A stretch of 64,000 bases of DNA from Robbsia betulipollinis (GTDB lineage: Bacteria > Pseudomonadota > Gammaproteobacteria > Burkholderiales > Burkholderiaceae): assembly GCF_026624755.1 (NCBI RefSeq), contig NZ_JAPMXC010000010.1:238875-302874 (forward strand). Direction: 5' to 3'. Below the pieces are notes generated by a model. The model did no database searches, was not told where the DNA came from, and saw nothing but the letters and a program-made list of their open reading frames with translations. Numbering within the stretch: position 1 is the first letter of the stretch; each line of letters begins with the position of its first letter. Shown in pieces: positions 1 to 8,555 of this stretch. A program made the translations under genes and the position numbers.

Positions 1-798
1 AGCATCCAGACCGCGCGCGAGGCGGAAAAAGCCCGGATCGCGCGCGAGCTGCACGACGATCTGGGACAGCGCCTGACCGCGTTGAAGATGGACGTCTCGC
101 GGCTGGAGAGCGAACTCGACGAGCGGGACGCGAAGGGCGACTGGCGCGCGCGCACGCAGGCGATGCAGCGTCTGCTCGACGACACGGTGACGGCCGTGCG
201 CGGTATCGCCGCGGATCTGCGCCCGGTCATGCTCGACGATCTGGGGCTGGTCGCGGCGGTCGAATGGCTGGCGCACGAGTGGCGCACGCGTCACGGCATC
301 GTCGTGCGGCTGGAGGATGAGGGCGTTGCGGTGCGAATGAATCTCGATGCGTCCACGGCGATTTTCCGCATCGTGCAGGAAGCGCTGACGAATGTCGTGC
401 GGCATGCGAATGCGACGCGCGCCACGGTCAGCCTGATCCGCGAGGGGGCGGCCTACGTCGTGCGGATCGCGGACAACGGCGTGGGCGGCACCCCGGCGCC
501 GCGCCGGGCCGCTCCTGCCGCTCCTGCCGCGCCTGCCGCTCCTGCCGCGCCTGCCGTGCGCCAGTCGTTCGGCCTGATCGGCATGCGCGAGCGCGCCCGT
601 TTGCTGGGCGGCGACATCGTGTTCGACAGTCCCGCGGGCGGAGGTTTCGTGGTCACGGCGACCTTGCCGATCGCGACGATCGAGCATGCCGCGGCGCAAC
701 CGGCATCGCGCCCTGACACCGCCCCCCGGACGGATGACGGCGACCGGGCCAGCCGCGCCGCGCCGACCGGTTCCGCTTCAGACCAGACGAGGACCTAG
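1..798 (+). CDS. NarL-type sensor histidine kinase (5' end outside window)
   Basis: This is the C-terminal part of a sensor kinase of the HisKA_3 / HATPase_c class that phosphorylates a LuxR-type response regulator. The reading frame is open from base 1, so the gene starts upstream and the sensory part is missing. The dimerisation/phosphoacceptor helix is at the very start (RELHDDLGQRL, His codon at 52-54). The ATPase domain follows, with an N-box (EALTNVVRHANA) and G boxes (DNGVGG, then GLIGMRERARLLGG). Between the G boxes lies a low-complexity Ala-Pro stretch encoded by five 9-bp repeats (511-555), probably in the ATP lid. The stop codon is 1 bp before the ATG of the response regulator at 800, so the two are co-transcribed partners. 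The signal sensed cannot be told from this fragment. Confidence 0.9.
   Translation, partial: SIQTAREAEKARIARELHDDLGQRLTALKMDVSRLESELDERDAKGDWRARTQAMQRLLDDTVTAVRGIAADLRPVMLDDLGLVAAVEWLAHEWRTRHGIVVRLEDEGVAVRMNLDASTAIFRIVQEALTNVVRHANATRATVSLIREGAAYVVRIADNGVGGTPAPRRAAPAAPAAPAAPAAPAVRQSFGLIGMRERARLLGGDIVFDSPAGGGFVVTATLPIATIEHAAAQPASRPDTAPRTDDGDRASRAAPTGSASDQTRT
511..555 (+). repeat. 9-bp tandem repeat, 5 units, coding for Ala-Pro-Ala
   Basis: Five copies of a 9-bp unit (gctcctgcc / gcgcctgcc) lie head to tail inside the kinase gene. The unit is a multiple of three, so changes in copy number keep the reading frame and only lengthen or shorten an Ala/Pro loop. Confidence 0.85.
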
Positions 799-799
799 C

Positions 800-1450
800 A
801 TGGTGCGCATCCTGATCGCCGACGACCACGCGCTGGTGCGCGACGGTCTGCATCACATTCTGCGCAAGGCCGAGGGCTTCGATGTCGTCGGCGAAGCGGC
901 CGACGCCGCCGGCGTGATGGCGCTGGTGGAGCGCGAGCACGCGGACGTGCTGCTGCTCGATCTGTCGATGCCGGGTGGCAACGGTCTCGACCTGATCCGC
1001 AAGATCGCATTGCTGCGTCCCGGGCTCAAGGTGCTGGTGCTGACGATGCACGCCGAACAGCAGTACGCGGTGCGCGCCTTCAAGGCGGGAGCGTCCGGCT
1101 ATCTGACGAAAGAGAGCGCCTCGGCCGAACTCGTCAACGCGGTGCACCGGATCGCCGCGGGACATGTGTATGTGAGCACGGCGATGGCCGAGAATCTGGC
1201 GCGGGCGCTGACGCGGCCCGCCGGCGAGGACGGCGCCCGTCCGGAATCGCTGTCCGACCGGGAGCTCGACGTCTACCGGCGGATCGTCGACGGCGAGTCG
1301 CTTGCGCAGATCGCGGTGGCGCTGAGCGTGAGCCCGAAAACGGTCAGCACCTACAAGGCGCGGTTGCTCGAAAAAATGCGGATGGGCAGCGATGCGGCCT
1401 TGATCCGCTACGCGGTGAAGCACGCACTGTTCGACTCGGACGGCGGTTGA
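800..1450 (+). CDS. LuxR/NarL-family response regulator
   Basis: This 216-residue regulator has an N-terminal receiver domain (acidic pair in IADDH near residues 8-9, phosphoacceptor Asp54 in LLLDLSMPGG, conserved Lys in YLTKES) and a C-terminal LuxR-type helix-turn-helix (LSDRELDVYRRI ... VSPKTVSTYKARL). The open frame extends upstream to 686, but the ATG at 800 gives the canonical receiver start (MVRILIADDH) and lies 1 bp after the kinase stop. It is the expected target of the kinase at 1-798. A perfect 8-bp stem-loop about 80 bp downstream may end the transcript. Its regulon is unknown. Confidence 0.93.
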   Translation: MVRILIADDHALVRDGLHHILRKAEGFDVVGEAADAAGVMALVEREHADVLLLDLSMPGGNGLDLIRKIALLRPGLKVLVLTMHAEQQYAVRAFKAGASGYLTKESASAELVNAVHRIAAGHVYVSTAMAENLARALTRPAGEDGARPESLSDRELDVYRRIVDGESLAQIAVALSVSPKTVSTYKARLLEKMRMGSDAALIRYAVKHALFDSDGG

Positions 1451-1531
1451 GGCCTGACGGCACGCCGCGCCAGGCACATCGCATGGCTCCGGTTTTCGTT
1501 TTCGTTCGCCGCGGAAGCATTCTCTTCGGAT

Positions 1532-1552
1532 GTCGCCTGCCTGCCAGGCGAC
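1532..1552 (+). terminator. stem-loop downstream of the two-component operon
   Basis: A perfect 8-bp inverted repeat (GTCGCCTG / CAGGCGAC) with a 5-nt loop lies about 80 bp after the response-regulator stop. There is no T-run, so it is only a possible terminator. Confidence 0.35.
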
Positions 1553-1650
1553 GACGGCTCGTAAACCGCCGCGATCAGAAGATCGTTCGTGTTCGTCTCA
1601 TCGGCAATCCTGCCTTTCGAGTCGTCGTCACCCGCAACGGAGCATCAACG

Positions 1651-2316
1651 AATACCATCGAGATTGGAAAATACCGGGTCGTGGAGCAGGGGCAGCACAA
1701 GGTACTCCGAATGGCGGACAACGAAACCTGCAACCTCAGCGTCATGGACCCCCTCAACCCGGCACGCTCGACCTCCCGTACGTCAAGGTGATGCTGCAAC
1801 CGCTCGTATTTTTCGCGTCGCCGCGGGAGGTGCTCCTGATCGGTCTCGGCGGAGGACGGCAGGCGAAATTTCTGCATCGCCATTTTCCTTCGGTGAATAT
1901 CGTCGCCGTGGAGATCGATCCGGTCGTGGTCGATCCGGCGCGCTCGCATTTCCAGTTGCCCGGCGACGACGAGAGGCTGCGCGTGGTCGTCCAGGACGCC
2001 GCGGCGTGTGTGCACGAGGACGATGGCAGCTGTGATTTGATCGTGTCGGATGGCTTCATGGAAGGCGACCAAGTCGTGGCGGCGTTTCATACGCCCGACT
2101 TTTATAAAGCCCGCCATCGCAAGCTGAGCCCCGATGGCATCATGACCGTCAACGTTTTCCGCCCCTCCTCGGATTGGGCGAGCGCGAACGGAACGGCGTT
2201 TGATACCGCTCGATGCCGCTGGCGATGCCCGCGGCGACGTCGTTTGCGATCGGCCCACCGCACGACGCCATGTCGCGATCGTTCGCACGGCCCGGCCGGG
2301 CGCGCCGGGATGTTGA
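1651..2316 (+). pseudogene. frameshifted spermidine-synthase-like methyltransferase-fold gene
   Basis: Protein similarity to the spermidine/spermine-synthase-like family runs across two frames. The N-terminal part (IEIGKYRVVEQGQHKVLRM ... SVMDPLNP) reads in one frame up to about 1765. The core (LDLPYVKVMLQPLVF, then VLLIGLGGGRQAKFLHRHFP, VAVEIDPVV and DLIVSDGF) reads in the next frame from about 1770 to 2200. The tail (PLDAAGD ... [15 protein letters not shown]) returns to the first frame and ends at the TGA at 2314. This is the pattern of a net one-base loss near 1760 and a one-base gain near 2200. The GLGGG nucleotide-binding motif and the acidic EID are intact. As sequenced, no single frame gives a full product. 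Two sequencing errors would give the same picture. Confidence 0.7.
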
Positions 2317-2395
2317 TCCAGATCAAAAAGGCGCGATGGCGGTCCCGCTAGACTGGGAACCTGCCTCTCGACCGCGCTTCCCGCGCCCCCAGACC

Positions 2396-3367
2396 ATGAA
2401 CGCCGTGATCGACCTCCCCGCCGTGCGCGCCTATCTGCTCGCCTTGCAAACCCGTATCGTGGCCGCGCTGGAAACGTGCGACGGCACGCCTTTCCGGCGC
2501 GATGTCTGGCGCAATGCCGACGACGCGCGGCTGCGTGGCGACGGCGTCAGTTGCGTGATCGAGTCGGGCGGTGTGTTCGAGCGCGGCGGCTGCAATTTCT
2601 CGCACGTGCGCGGCGATGCGCTGCCGGCGTCGGCGACCGCGTCGCGCGCGCAGCTCGCCGGCCGGCCGTTCGAGGCACTGGGCGTGTCGATGGTGTTGCA
2701 CCCGCGCAATCCTTATTGCCCCACCACGCATATGAACGTTCGCCTGTTCGTCGCGCTGCCGCGCCCGGGCAGCGGCGAGCAGGCGGTCTTCTGGTTCGGC
2801 GGCGGCATGGACCTGACGCCGATCTACGGTTTCGAGCGCGACGCAGCGCATTTCCATCGGGCCTGCGCGGACGCGCTCGCCCCCTTCGGCGACGATCTGT
2901 ACGCGGGTTTCAAGCTCTGGTGCGACGAGTATTTCTTCCTGCCGCACCGCGGCGAGGCGCGGGGCGTGGGCGGTATTTTCTACGACGATTTTTCCGAAGC
3001 CGGTTTCGACGCGAGCTTCGCGATGACGCGCGCGGTGGGCGATGCCTTCATCGACGCCTACCTGCCGATCATCGCGCGTCGTCGCGCGAACCGCTACGGC
3101 GAACGGGAACGGGCGTTCCAGTCGTACCGCCGGGGCCGCTATGTCGAGTTCAACCTGGTGCACGACCGCGGCACCCACTTCGGCCTGAAGACCGGCGGCC
3201 GCACCGAGGCGATCCTGATGTCGATGCCGCCGCTGGCGAGCTGGCGGTACGATTGGACGCCGCAGCCCGGCAGCGCCGAGGCGCGCCTCCATACCGATTT
3301 CCTCGCGCCGCGCGACTGGCTGGCATACCGGGATGCGTGCCGCGAAACCGAGGTGGCGGCGGTTTAA
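2396..3367 (+). CDS. hemF: oxygen-dependent coproporphyrinogen-III oxidase
   Basis: HemF oxidatively decarboxylates coproporphyrinogen III to protoporphyrinogen IX using O2, in the cytoplasmic haem pathway. The 323-residue product is full length for the family. It shows the signatures [47 protein letters not shown] and [21 protein letters not shown]. The start at 2396 ([14 protein letters not shown]) matches the usual HemF N-terminus; the open frame continues upstream to 2213 but overlaps the pseudogene tail. It is monocistronic and converges on the GH15 gene, with a G-rich tandem repeat in between. Confidence 0.96.
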   Translation: MNAVIDLPAVRAYLLALQTRIVAALETCDGTPFRRDVWRNADDARLRGDGVSCVIESGGVFERGGCNFSHVRGDALPASATASRAQLAGRPFEALGVSMVLHPRNPYCPTTHMNVRLFVALPRPGSGEQAVFWFGGGMDLTPIYGFERDAAHFHRACADALAPFGDDLYAGFKLWCDEYFFLPHRGEARGVGGIFYDDFSEAGFDASFAMTRAVGDAFIDAYLPIIARRRANRYGERERAFQSYRRGRYVEFNLVHDRGTHFGLKTGGRTEAILMSMPPLASWRYDWTPQPGSAEARLHTDFLAPRDWLAYRDACRETEVAAV

Positions 3368-3376
3368 GGGGGCGTT

Positions 3377-3424
3377 TTAAAGGGACGGGGTAAAGAGACG
3401 GGTTAAAGAGGAGGGGTAAAGGGG
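3377..3424 (+). repeat. G-rich 12-14 bp tandem repeat after hemF
   Basis: Three and a half imperfect copies of a unit like TTAAAGAGACGGGG follow the hemF stop, giving a series of G-runs of 3-4 every 6-10 bases on the + strand. The segment lies between the convergent hemF and GH15 genes. Confidence 0.75.
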
Positions 3425-3489
3425 TGCCCGACGCGCCCGCTTTGTGGCCCCGGCCCGCGCGGCGACCACGGCGGGCAAATGCAGGCGCG

Positions 3490-5445
3490 CTAGTCGCTCC
3501 AGGGCGTGGCGTCGCGATCCAGCACTTTGTCGAGCTTGTACGCGGCGCTGATCAGCGCGAGATGCGGCAGGCCCTGCGGAAAATTCCCGAGCGGGTCGCC
3601 GGCGGCGGAGATCTCCTCGGAATACAGACCCAGGTGGTTTGCATACCCAAGCATCTTCTCGAACACCAGCCGGCCCTCGTCGACGCGTCCGGCGCGCACC
3701 AGCGCCTCCGCGTACCAGAAGCTGCAGGCCGTGAAACTGCCTTCCTCGCCGTCCAGGCCGTCCTTGCCGTCCGGCGGATAACGGTACACCAGCGGGTCGT
3801 CGACCAGATGCCGGCCGATGGCTTCCAGCGTCGACAGCCAGCGCGGGTCTTTCGGCGCGATGAATTTGACCAGCGGCATCATCAGCGCCGCGGCGTCGAG
3901 CCGGTCGCTGCCCTTCGATTGCACGAAGGCCTGCAGATCCTCGTTCCAGAAATGATCGAAGATATCCTGGTGGATCTCGCTGCGGACCTGCGTCCAGCGC
4001 TCGGTGGGGCAAGGCAGCGAGCGCTTGCCGGCCAGCCGCAGCGCGCGGTCGATGCTGACCCAGCACATCAGGCGCGAGTGCAGCAGTTCGCGCTGCGCGT
4101 CCCGGAATTCCCAGATGCCGGCGTCGGGCTCGCGCCAGTGCGCGGCCACGTAGTCGACGATCTTGACGATATGCTGCCAGCCTTTGTACGACGTCGCGGT
4201 ACCGTATTTGTTGTACAGGTAGACCGCGTCCATCAAGGCGCCGTAGATGTCGAACTGCAACTGTGTGGCGGCGGCGTTGCCGATCAAGGGCGGCTGGCGC
4301 GCATGGCCGTCGGCGAGCGAAGGCAGCGCGACCTCGGTCGCGGGGCATTCGCCATCGATCGCGTAGACCAGGTTGATCCGCCCGTCGAAGGCGGGATCTT
4401 CGGTGCGCCGTCCGGTCCAGGCGACGAAAGCCGATGCTTCGTCGACATGACCGAGCCGCAGCAGGGCGTAGACCGAAAACGCCGCGTCGCGGATCCAGAC
4501 ATAGCGGTAATCCCAGCGGCGCGCGCCATCGGCGGTTTCCGGCAGGCCGAAGGTGGGCGCGGCGATGATCGCGCCATGCTCGCGTGAACTCAGAAGCTTG
4601 AGCAGCAGCGCGGAACGGTTGACCATCTCGCGGTAGCGGCCGCGGTAGGTCGAGCGCGCGCTCCATTCGCGCCAGTGCGCGATGGTTGCGTTCAGGCAGG
4701 GGTCCGTATCGAGCGCCGCCTCGGAGGGCGCGCAGAGATCCTCGCCCGCGGCGCCCGGCCCCAGGATGAACGTGGCGCTTTCCTTGTGACCGAGCGTGAA
4801 GCGGGCCACCGCATCGCCTGCTTCGAGGGTCAGCGCCACGGAGGCGAAGAGTTGCATCACCGGCTGGACCGCGGGTGCGGCGGCAGCGGTGGGCGCGTCG
4901 CGAGCGGCTGCGGCGGCGCGATCGGGTGTGAACGCGACCGACCGTGCGCCGAGCATGCGCGCCTGGTGCGGCGTGCGTGCGTAGTCGAAGCGCGGCGCGC
5001 AGCGTACCACCAGGCCGACGGTTCCCCGCACGACCGTGATGAGCCGTATCAGCCGGTTCGGATCGTTTTCCGCCGTGCGCGTGATCGGCATGAAATCGGT
5101 GATCTCGACGACGCCTTCGACGGACATGAAGCGCGTGAGCAGCACGTTCGTGTCGGGCACGTAGACCTGCTTGACCCGGGCATCGGTCAGCTCGGGCGTG
5201 ATCGAGAACGCGCCGCCGCGCTCGGGGTCGAGCTGCGCGGCGAAGATCGTCGGCGAGTCGAAGGCCGGAAAGCACATGAAATCGACCGCCGCCGCCGTGT
5301 TGACGAGCGCGACGGTGCGCATATTGCCGATGACGCCGTGCTTGCCGATCGCGCTGGCGTCGGGGTGGCGCTCGGCACGGGTCTGCCCGGGCCGTTCCGT
5401 TCTGGCAGTGCCGGCGGCGCCGGGATCGGGCATCGGGTCAGCCAT
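3490..5445 (-). CDS. glycoside hydrolase family 15 protein (glucoamylase/trehalase-like)
   Basis: This 651-residue protein has the bacterial GH15 layout: an N-terminal beta-sandwich part (IGNMRTVALVNTAAAVDFMCFP, FDSPTIFAAQLDPERGG) and an (alpha/alpha)6 barrel. Motifs include DYRYVWIRDAAFSVYALL, GIWEFRDAQRELLHSRLMCW with the likely general-acid Glu, and EEGSFTACSFWYAEALVRAG with the likely second catalytic Glu. There is no signal peptide, so it acts in the cytoplasm. Family members hydrolyse alpha-glucans or trehalose; the substrate is not fixed here. Its start overlaps the stop of the upstream SDR gene by 8 bp, so translation is probably coupled. Met5 is an alternative start. Confidence 0.88.
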   Translation of the reverse strand: MADPMPDPGAAGTARTERPGQTRAERHPDASAIGKHGVIGNMRTVALVNTAAAVDFMCFPAFDSPTIFAAQLDPERGGAFSITPELTDARVKQVYVPDTNVLLTRFMSVEGVVEITDFMPITRTAENDPNRLIRLITVVRGTVGLVVRCAPRFDYARTPHQARMLGARSVAFTPDRAAAAARDAPTAAAAPAVQPVMQLFASVALTLEAGDAVARFTLGHKESATFILGPGAAGEDLCAPSEAALDTDPCLNATIAHWREWSARSTYRGRYREMVNRSALLLKLLSSREHGAIIAAPTFGLPETADGARRWDYRYVWIRDAAFSVYALLRLGHVDEASAFVAWTGRRTEDPAFDGRINLVYAIDGECPATEVALPSLADGHARQPPLIGNAAATQLQFDIYGALMDAVYLYNKYGTATSYKGWQHIVKIVDYVAAHWREPDAGIWEFRDAQRELLHSRLMCWVSIDRALRLAGKRSLPCPTERWTQVRSEIHQDIFDHFWNEDLQAFVQSKGSDRLDAAALMMPLVKFIAPKDPRWLSTLEAIGRHLVDDPLVYRYPPDGKDGLDGEEGSFTACSFWYAEALVRAGRVDEGRLVFEKMLGYANHLGLYSEEISAAGDPLGNFPQGLPHLALISAAYKLDKVLDRDATPWSD

Positions 5446-6241
5446 TGTCTTCGAAGCCCGGGTACAGGGTCATGCCGCCGTCGACGAACAACGTCGTGCC
5501 CACGACATAGTCGCTGTCGTCCGAGGCCAGCCAGACCGCCGCATTGCCGATGTCTTCCGCTTCGCCGATGCGCTTGTACGGCACCAGCTTCATCAGTTTT
5601 TCGAGCGCCTCGGGCGTCGACCAGGCGTCCTTGTTGATCGGCGTGCGGATCGCGCCCGGCGCGATCGCGTTGATCCGGATCTTGTGGGGCGCGACTTCCT
5701 GCGCGAGCGAGCGCATCAGCATCGCGATGCCGCCCTTGGTGGCGGCGTAGTTGACGTGACCGGCCCAGGGAATCACTTCGTGCACCGAACTCATGCAGAT
5801 GATCTTGCCGAGCGCGCGCGAGACCTCCGGACGCGGGCCGCGGCGCAGGAATTCACGGATCGCCGCCTGCGCGGTCAGGAACTGGCCGGTCAGATTGGTC
5901 TCCAGGACCGCGCGCCACTGCTCGATCGTCATGTCCACCACCGCGGCGTCGCGCTGGATGCCGGAGTTGGCGATGACGATATCGATATCGCCCAGCGCGT
6001 CGCGGGTCTTCTCGAACAGCCGCGCGACGTCTTCCGGCTGGCCGACGTCGGCCTGCAGCGCGACCGCGCGGCCGCCGCCCGCGGTGATCTCGGCGACGAC
6101 TTCGTCGGCGCTCTGGCTGTTCGAGTGGTAGTTGATCGCCACCGCCGCGCCCGCGCGGGCCAGCGCCAGCGCCACGCCGGTACCGATCCCCGAACTGGCG
6201 CCCGTCACCAACGCAGTCTGTCCCGTCAGTTTGTTTTGCAT
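5438..6241 (-). CDS. SDR-family oxidoreductase, glucose 1-dehydrogenase-like
   Basis: This 267-residue short-chain dehydrogenase has a cofactor motif TGASSGIGTG, NSG in the NAG position, catalytic Ser in CMSSVHE, YAATK as the Tyr-Lys pair, and PGAIRTPIN. The sequence YHSNSQSADEVV after the second strand is typical of glucose 1-dehydrogenase-like SDRs that can use NADP. It is the first gene of a two-gene unit with the GH15 hydrolase, so the pair could release glucose from a glucan or trehalose and oxidise it to gluconolactone. That pathway is inferred from the pairing. Substrate specificity of SDRs is hard to read from sequence. Confidence 0.85.
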   Translation of the reverse strand: MQNKLTGQTALVTGASSGIGTGVALALARAGAAVAINYHSNSQSADEVVAEITAGGGRAVALQADVGQPEDVARLFEKTRDALGDIDIVIANSGIQRDAAVVDMTIEQWRAVLETNLTGQFLTAQAAIREFLRRGPRPEVSRALGKIICMSSVHEVIPWAGHVNYAATKGGIAMLMRSLAQEVAPHKIRINAIAPGAIRTPINKDAWSTPEALEKLMKLVPYKRIGEAEDIGNAAVWLASDDSDYVVGTTLFVDGGMTLYPGFEDNG

Positions 6242-6518
6242 CGCGCTTTTTCCTTGCTGTTTACTGGTATGGATAGCGGAGCGCCACCCTGCAGGGCGGC
6301 AAGTCCCTGGCAGGATGCAGCAATCATGCCACCCGCCGTGTCGGTTCGCGGTGACGCGCGAGAAAGGCGGGGTGCCGTCCGGTGCGTCCTACGCAACGTG
6401 TAGGAACTACTGTAGCGGATGCGAAGACACGGCGTGTGGCACGCAAATATTAGGATTTGTCCGATGGCGAATGATCGGCAATCCGGGATGATCGGCTTCT
6501 CGTCCTCCGGCCCGCCCC

Positions 6519-8345
6519 ATGCACAGAAAGCCGCTCCCGCAGACGCCATCCCGGCCGTCCCGTTACCGCGCCCATGCGACGTCGCCCATGCTGCGTTGCG
6601 CCACGACGCTGCCGGCCTGGCGTTCGCGCGTGCTGCTGGTCATCGTGCTGCTGGCGTTCGCGACGCTGCTCGGACGCGCGGCATGGGTCCAGCTGATCAA
6701 CGGGAAATTCTATGCCGAGCAGGGGCGCAAGCGTTTCGAGCGCATCATCGACATCCCCGCGGCCCGCGGCGAGATCTTCGACCGCAACGGGCGCCTGCTG
6801 GCGATCAGCCGGCCGCTGCGCGCGGTCTACGCGATGCCGGCGGCCTTCCCCGGGCCGATCCCGGCCGACAGGGTGGCGGCGCTGGCCGGGCTGCTCGACG
6901 TGCCGGTCGCGGACGTGGCGGCGCGCCTGCAGGGGGATCGCGCCTTCGTTTACCTGAAACGGCAGGTGCCGCTCGCCGTGGCGGCCCGCATCGATGCGCT
7001 GGGCATCGCCGCGGTGCGGTCCTTCGACGAATGGAAGCGTTTCTATCCCGACGGCGATGCGTCGGCGCAGGTAGTGGGCTTCGCCGGCGTCGACGAACAC
7101 GGGCAGGAAGGGATCGAAGCCTCGCAGGATGCGCGACTGCGCCCCCGGCCGGGGCGGCGCATGGTGATCCGCAACCGGTTGGGTGATGTCGTCGAGGATG
7201 CGTTGATCCAGGCGCCACGCCCGGGCGAACCCGTGCACCTGACGATCGATGCACGTTTGCAGCACATGGCGTTCGCGGCATTGCGCTCGGCCGTCGCGCA
7301 GCATGGCGCGCAGGCGGGCGGCGCGGTCGTGGTCGACGCGTTGAATGGCGAGATCCTGGCGCTGGCGAACTGGCCGTCTTTCGATCCGAACGCGCCGCGC
7401 GGCAGGCAGCCGGGCGCGGTGCGCAACCGCGTCGTGACCGATACCTTCGAGCCGGGTTCGACGATCAAGCCCCTTCATGTCGCCACCGCGCTGGAGAGCG
7501 GACGGATCACGCCGCAGACGGTTTTCGATGTGTCGCCGGGGTGGTTGCAACTCGGCAAGTTCACGGTGCGCGACGTCTCGCCACAACGGGCGCTGTCGGT
7601 CGAGGATATCGTGCAGCGTTCGAGCAACGTGGGAATGGTGCGGATGACGCAGCACGGCAGCCGCGAGGAGATGTGGCGCTCCCTGCGGCAGGTGGGATTC
7701 GGCGAGGCGCCGGACATCGGTTTTCCGGGGGCGGCGGCCGGGCGGCTGCGGGACGTGCGTGCGTGGAGCGGCATCGATCAGGCGGCGCTCTCCTATGGGT
7801 ATGGGGCGTCGGTGTCGCTGCTGCAACTGGCGCGGGCCTATACGATGTTCGGCGCCACGGGCCGGCCGCTGCCACTGTCGCTGGTCGGCCCTGCGTCCGG
7901 CATGTCCGGTGCGTCCGGTGCGTCCGGTGCGTCCGGTGCGTCCGCCGCCGCCCCGATGGCGCCGGCGCCAGGCACCTTCCCGGGCCAGGGCGTCTCGCCG
8001 CGCACCGCGTGGCAGGTGCGGCACATGCTGGAGCGCGTGACGGAACCGGGAGGCACCGCGCGGCAGGGGCGGGTCGCGCATTACCGCGTGGGCGTCAAGA
8101 CCGGCACCACGCGCAAGATCGACGGCGGTGTGTACGCGCAGCGGCGTTATCTGGCGACGGCGGTCGGCATCGCGCCGGTGGGCGCGCCACGCTTCGTCGT
8201 GGCGGTGATGATCGACGATCCCACGGGCGGCACACGCGGTGGCGGCGCGGTGGCCGCGCCGGTGTTCTCGCGGATCATGGGGGAGACCCTGCGGTTGAGC
8301 AATGTGGCGCCGGACTATGTACCGCCTGACTCGTCCGCGATGTGA
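6519..8345 (+). CDS. FtsI-like class B penicillin-binding protein (orphan copy)
   Basis: This 608-residue protein is a peptidoglycan D,D-transpeptidase of the FtsI/PBP3 class. After a cytoplasmic N-terminus comes one membrane anchor (about residues 35-55, VLLVIVLLAFATLLGRAAWVQ). The pedestal domain (ARGEIFDRNGRLLA, GFAGVDEHGQEGIE) is followed by the transpeptidase domain with all three active-site motifs: STIK in FEPGSTIKP, SSN in QRSSNVGMV and KTGT in GVKTGTTRK. It stands alone rather than in a division and cell-wall cluster, so it is probably a second copy with a specialised role. A Ser-Gly-Ala repeat (7896-7949) lies in a loop before the KTGT motif. Whether it replaces or supplements the main FtsI is unknown. 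Confidence 0.9.
   Translation: MHRKPLPQTPSRPSRYRAHATSPMLRCATTLPAWRSRVLLVIVLLAFATLLGRAAWVQLINGKFYAEQGRKRFERIIDIPAARGEIFDRNGRLLAISRPLRAVYAMPAAFPGPIPADRVAALAGLLDVPVADVAARLQGDRAFVYLKRQVPLAVAARIDALGIAAVRSFDEWKRFYPDGDASAQVVGFAGVDEHGQEGIEASQDARLRPRPGRRMVIRNRLGDVVEDALIQAPRPGEPVHLTIDARLQHMAFAALRSAVAQHGAQAGGAVVVDALNGEILALANWPSFDPNAPRGRQPGAVRNRVVTDTFEPGSTIKPLHVATALESGRITPQTVFDVSPGWLQLGKFTVRDVSPQRALSVEDIVQRSSNVGMVRMTQHGSREEMWRSLRQVGFGEAPDIGFPGAAAGRLRDVRAWSGIDQAALSYGYGASVSLLQLARAYTMFGATGRPLPLSLVGPASGMSGASGASGASGASAAAPMAPAPGTFPGQGVSPRTAWQVRHMLERVTEPGGTARQGRVAHYRVGVKTGTTRKIDGGVYAQRRYLATAVGIAPVGAPRFVVAVMIDDPTGGTRGGGAVAAPVFSRIMGETLRLSNVAPDYVPPDSSAM
7896..7949 (+). repeat. 9-bp tandem repeat in the PBP gene, coding for Ser-Gly-Ala
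   Basis: Four exact copies of tccggtgcg (7905-7940) are flanked by degenerate copies on each side. The unit is in frame, so copy-number change would alter only the length of a Ser-Gly-Ala linker. Confidence 0.85.
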
Positions 8346-8555
8346 ACGCCGGCACCCGATTTCCCCTCGTGACGTCCCGCATGCGCAGGACTTGCCGGGC
8401 ATTTCCCCCGCGAAACTGGCACACTCGGTAAGATTCGCGCAAGATGCCGATTATCCGATCGGCGCATCCCGCCATCGTAGAAGACAACCCGCAGGCCGGC
8501 CGGTCCCGCGCGCCCCACCGGCGAGCGGCCCCGCGCGCCGGATTAGGAGAGGACC

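Noticed and set aside
6437-6458. Sigma-54-like element (TGGCACG) upstream of the PBP gene
   Set aside because: The -24 half is perfect but the -12 half lacks the required GC at the right spacing.
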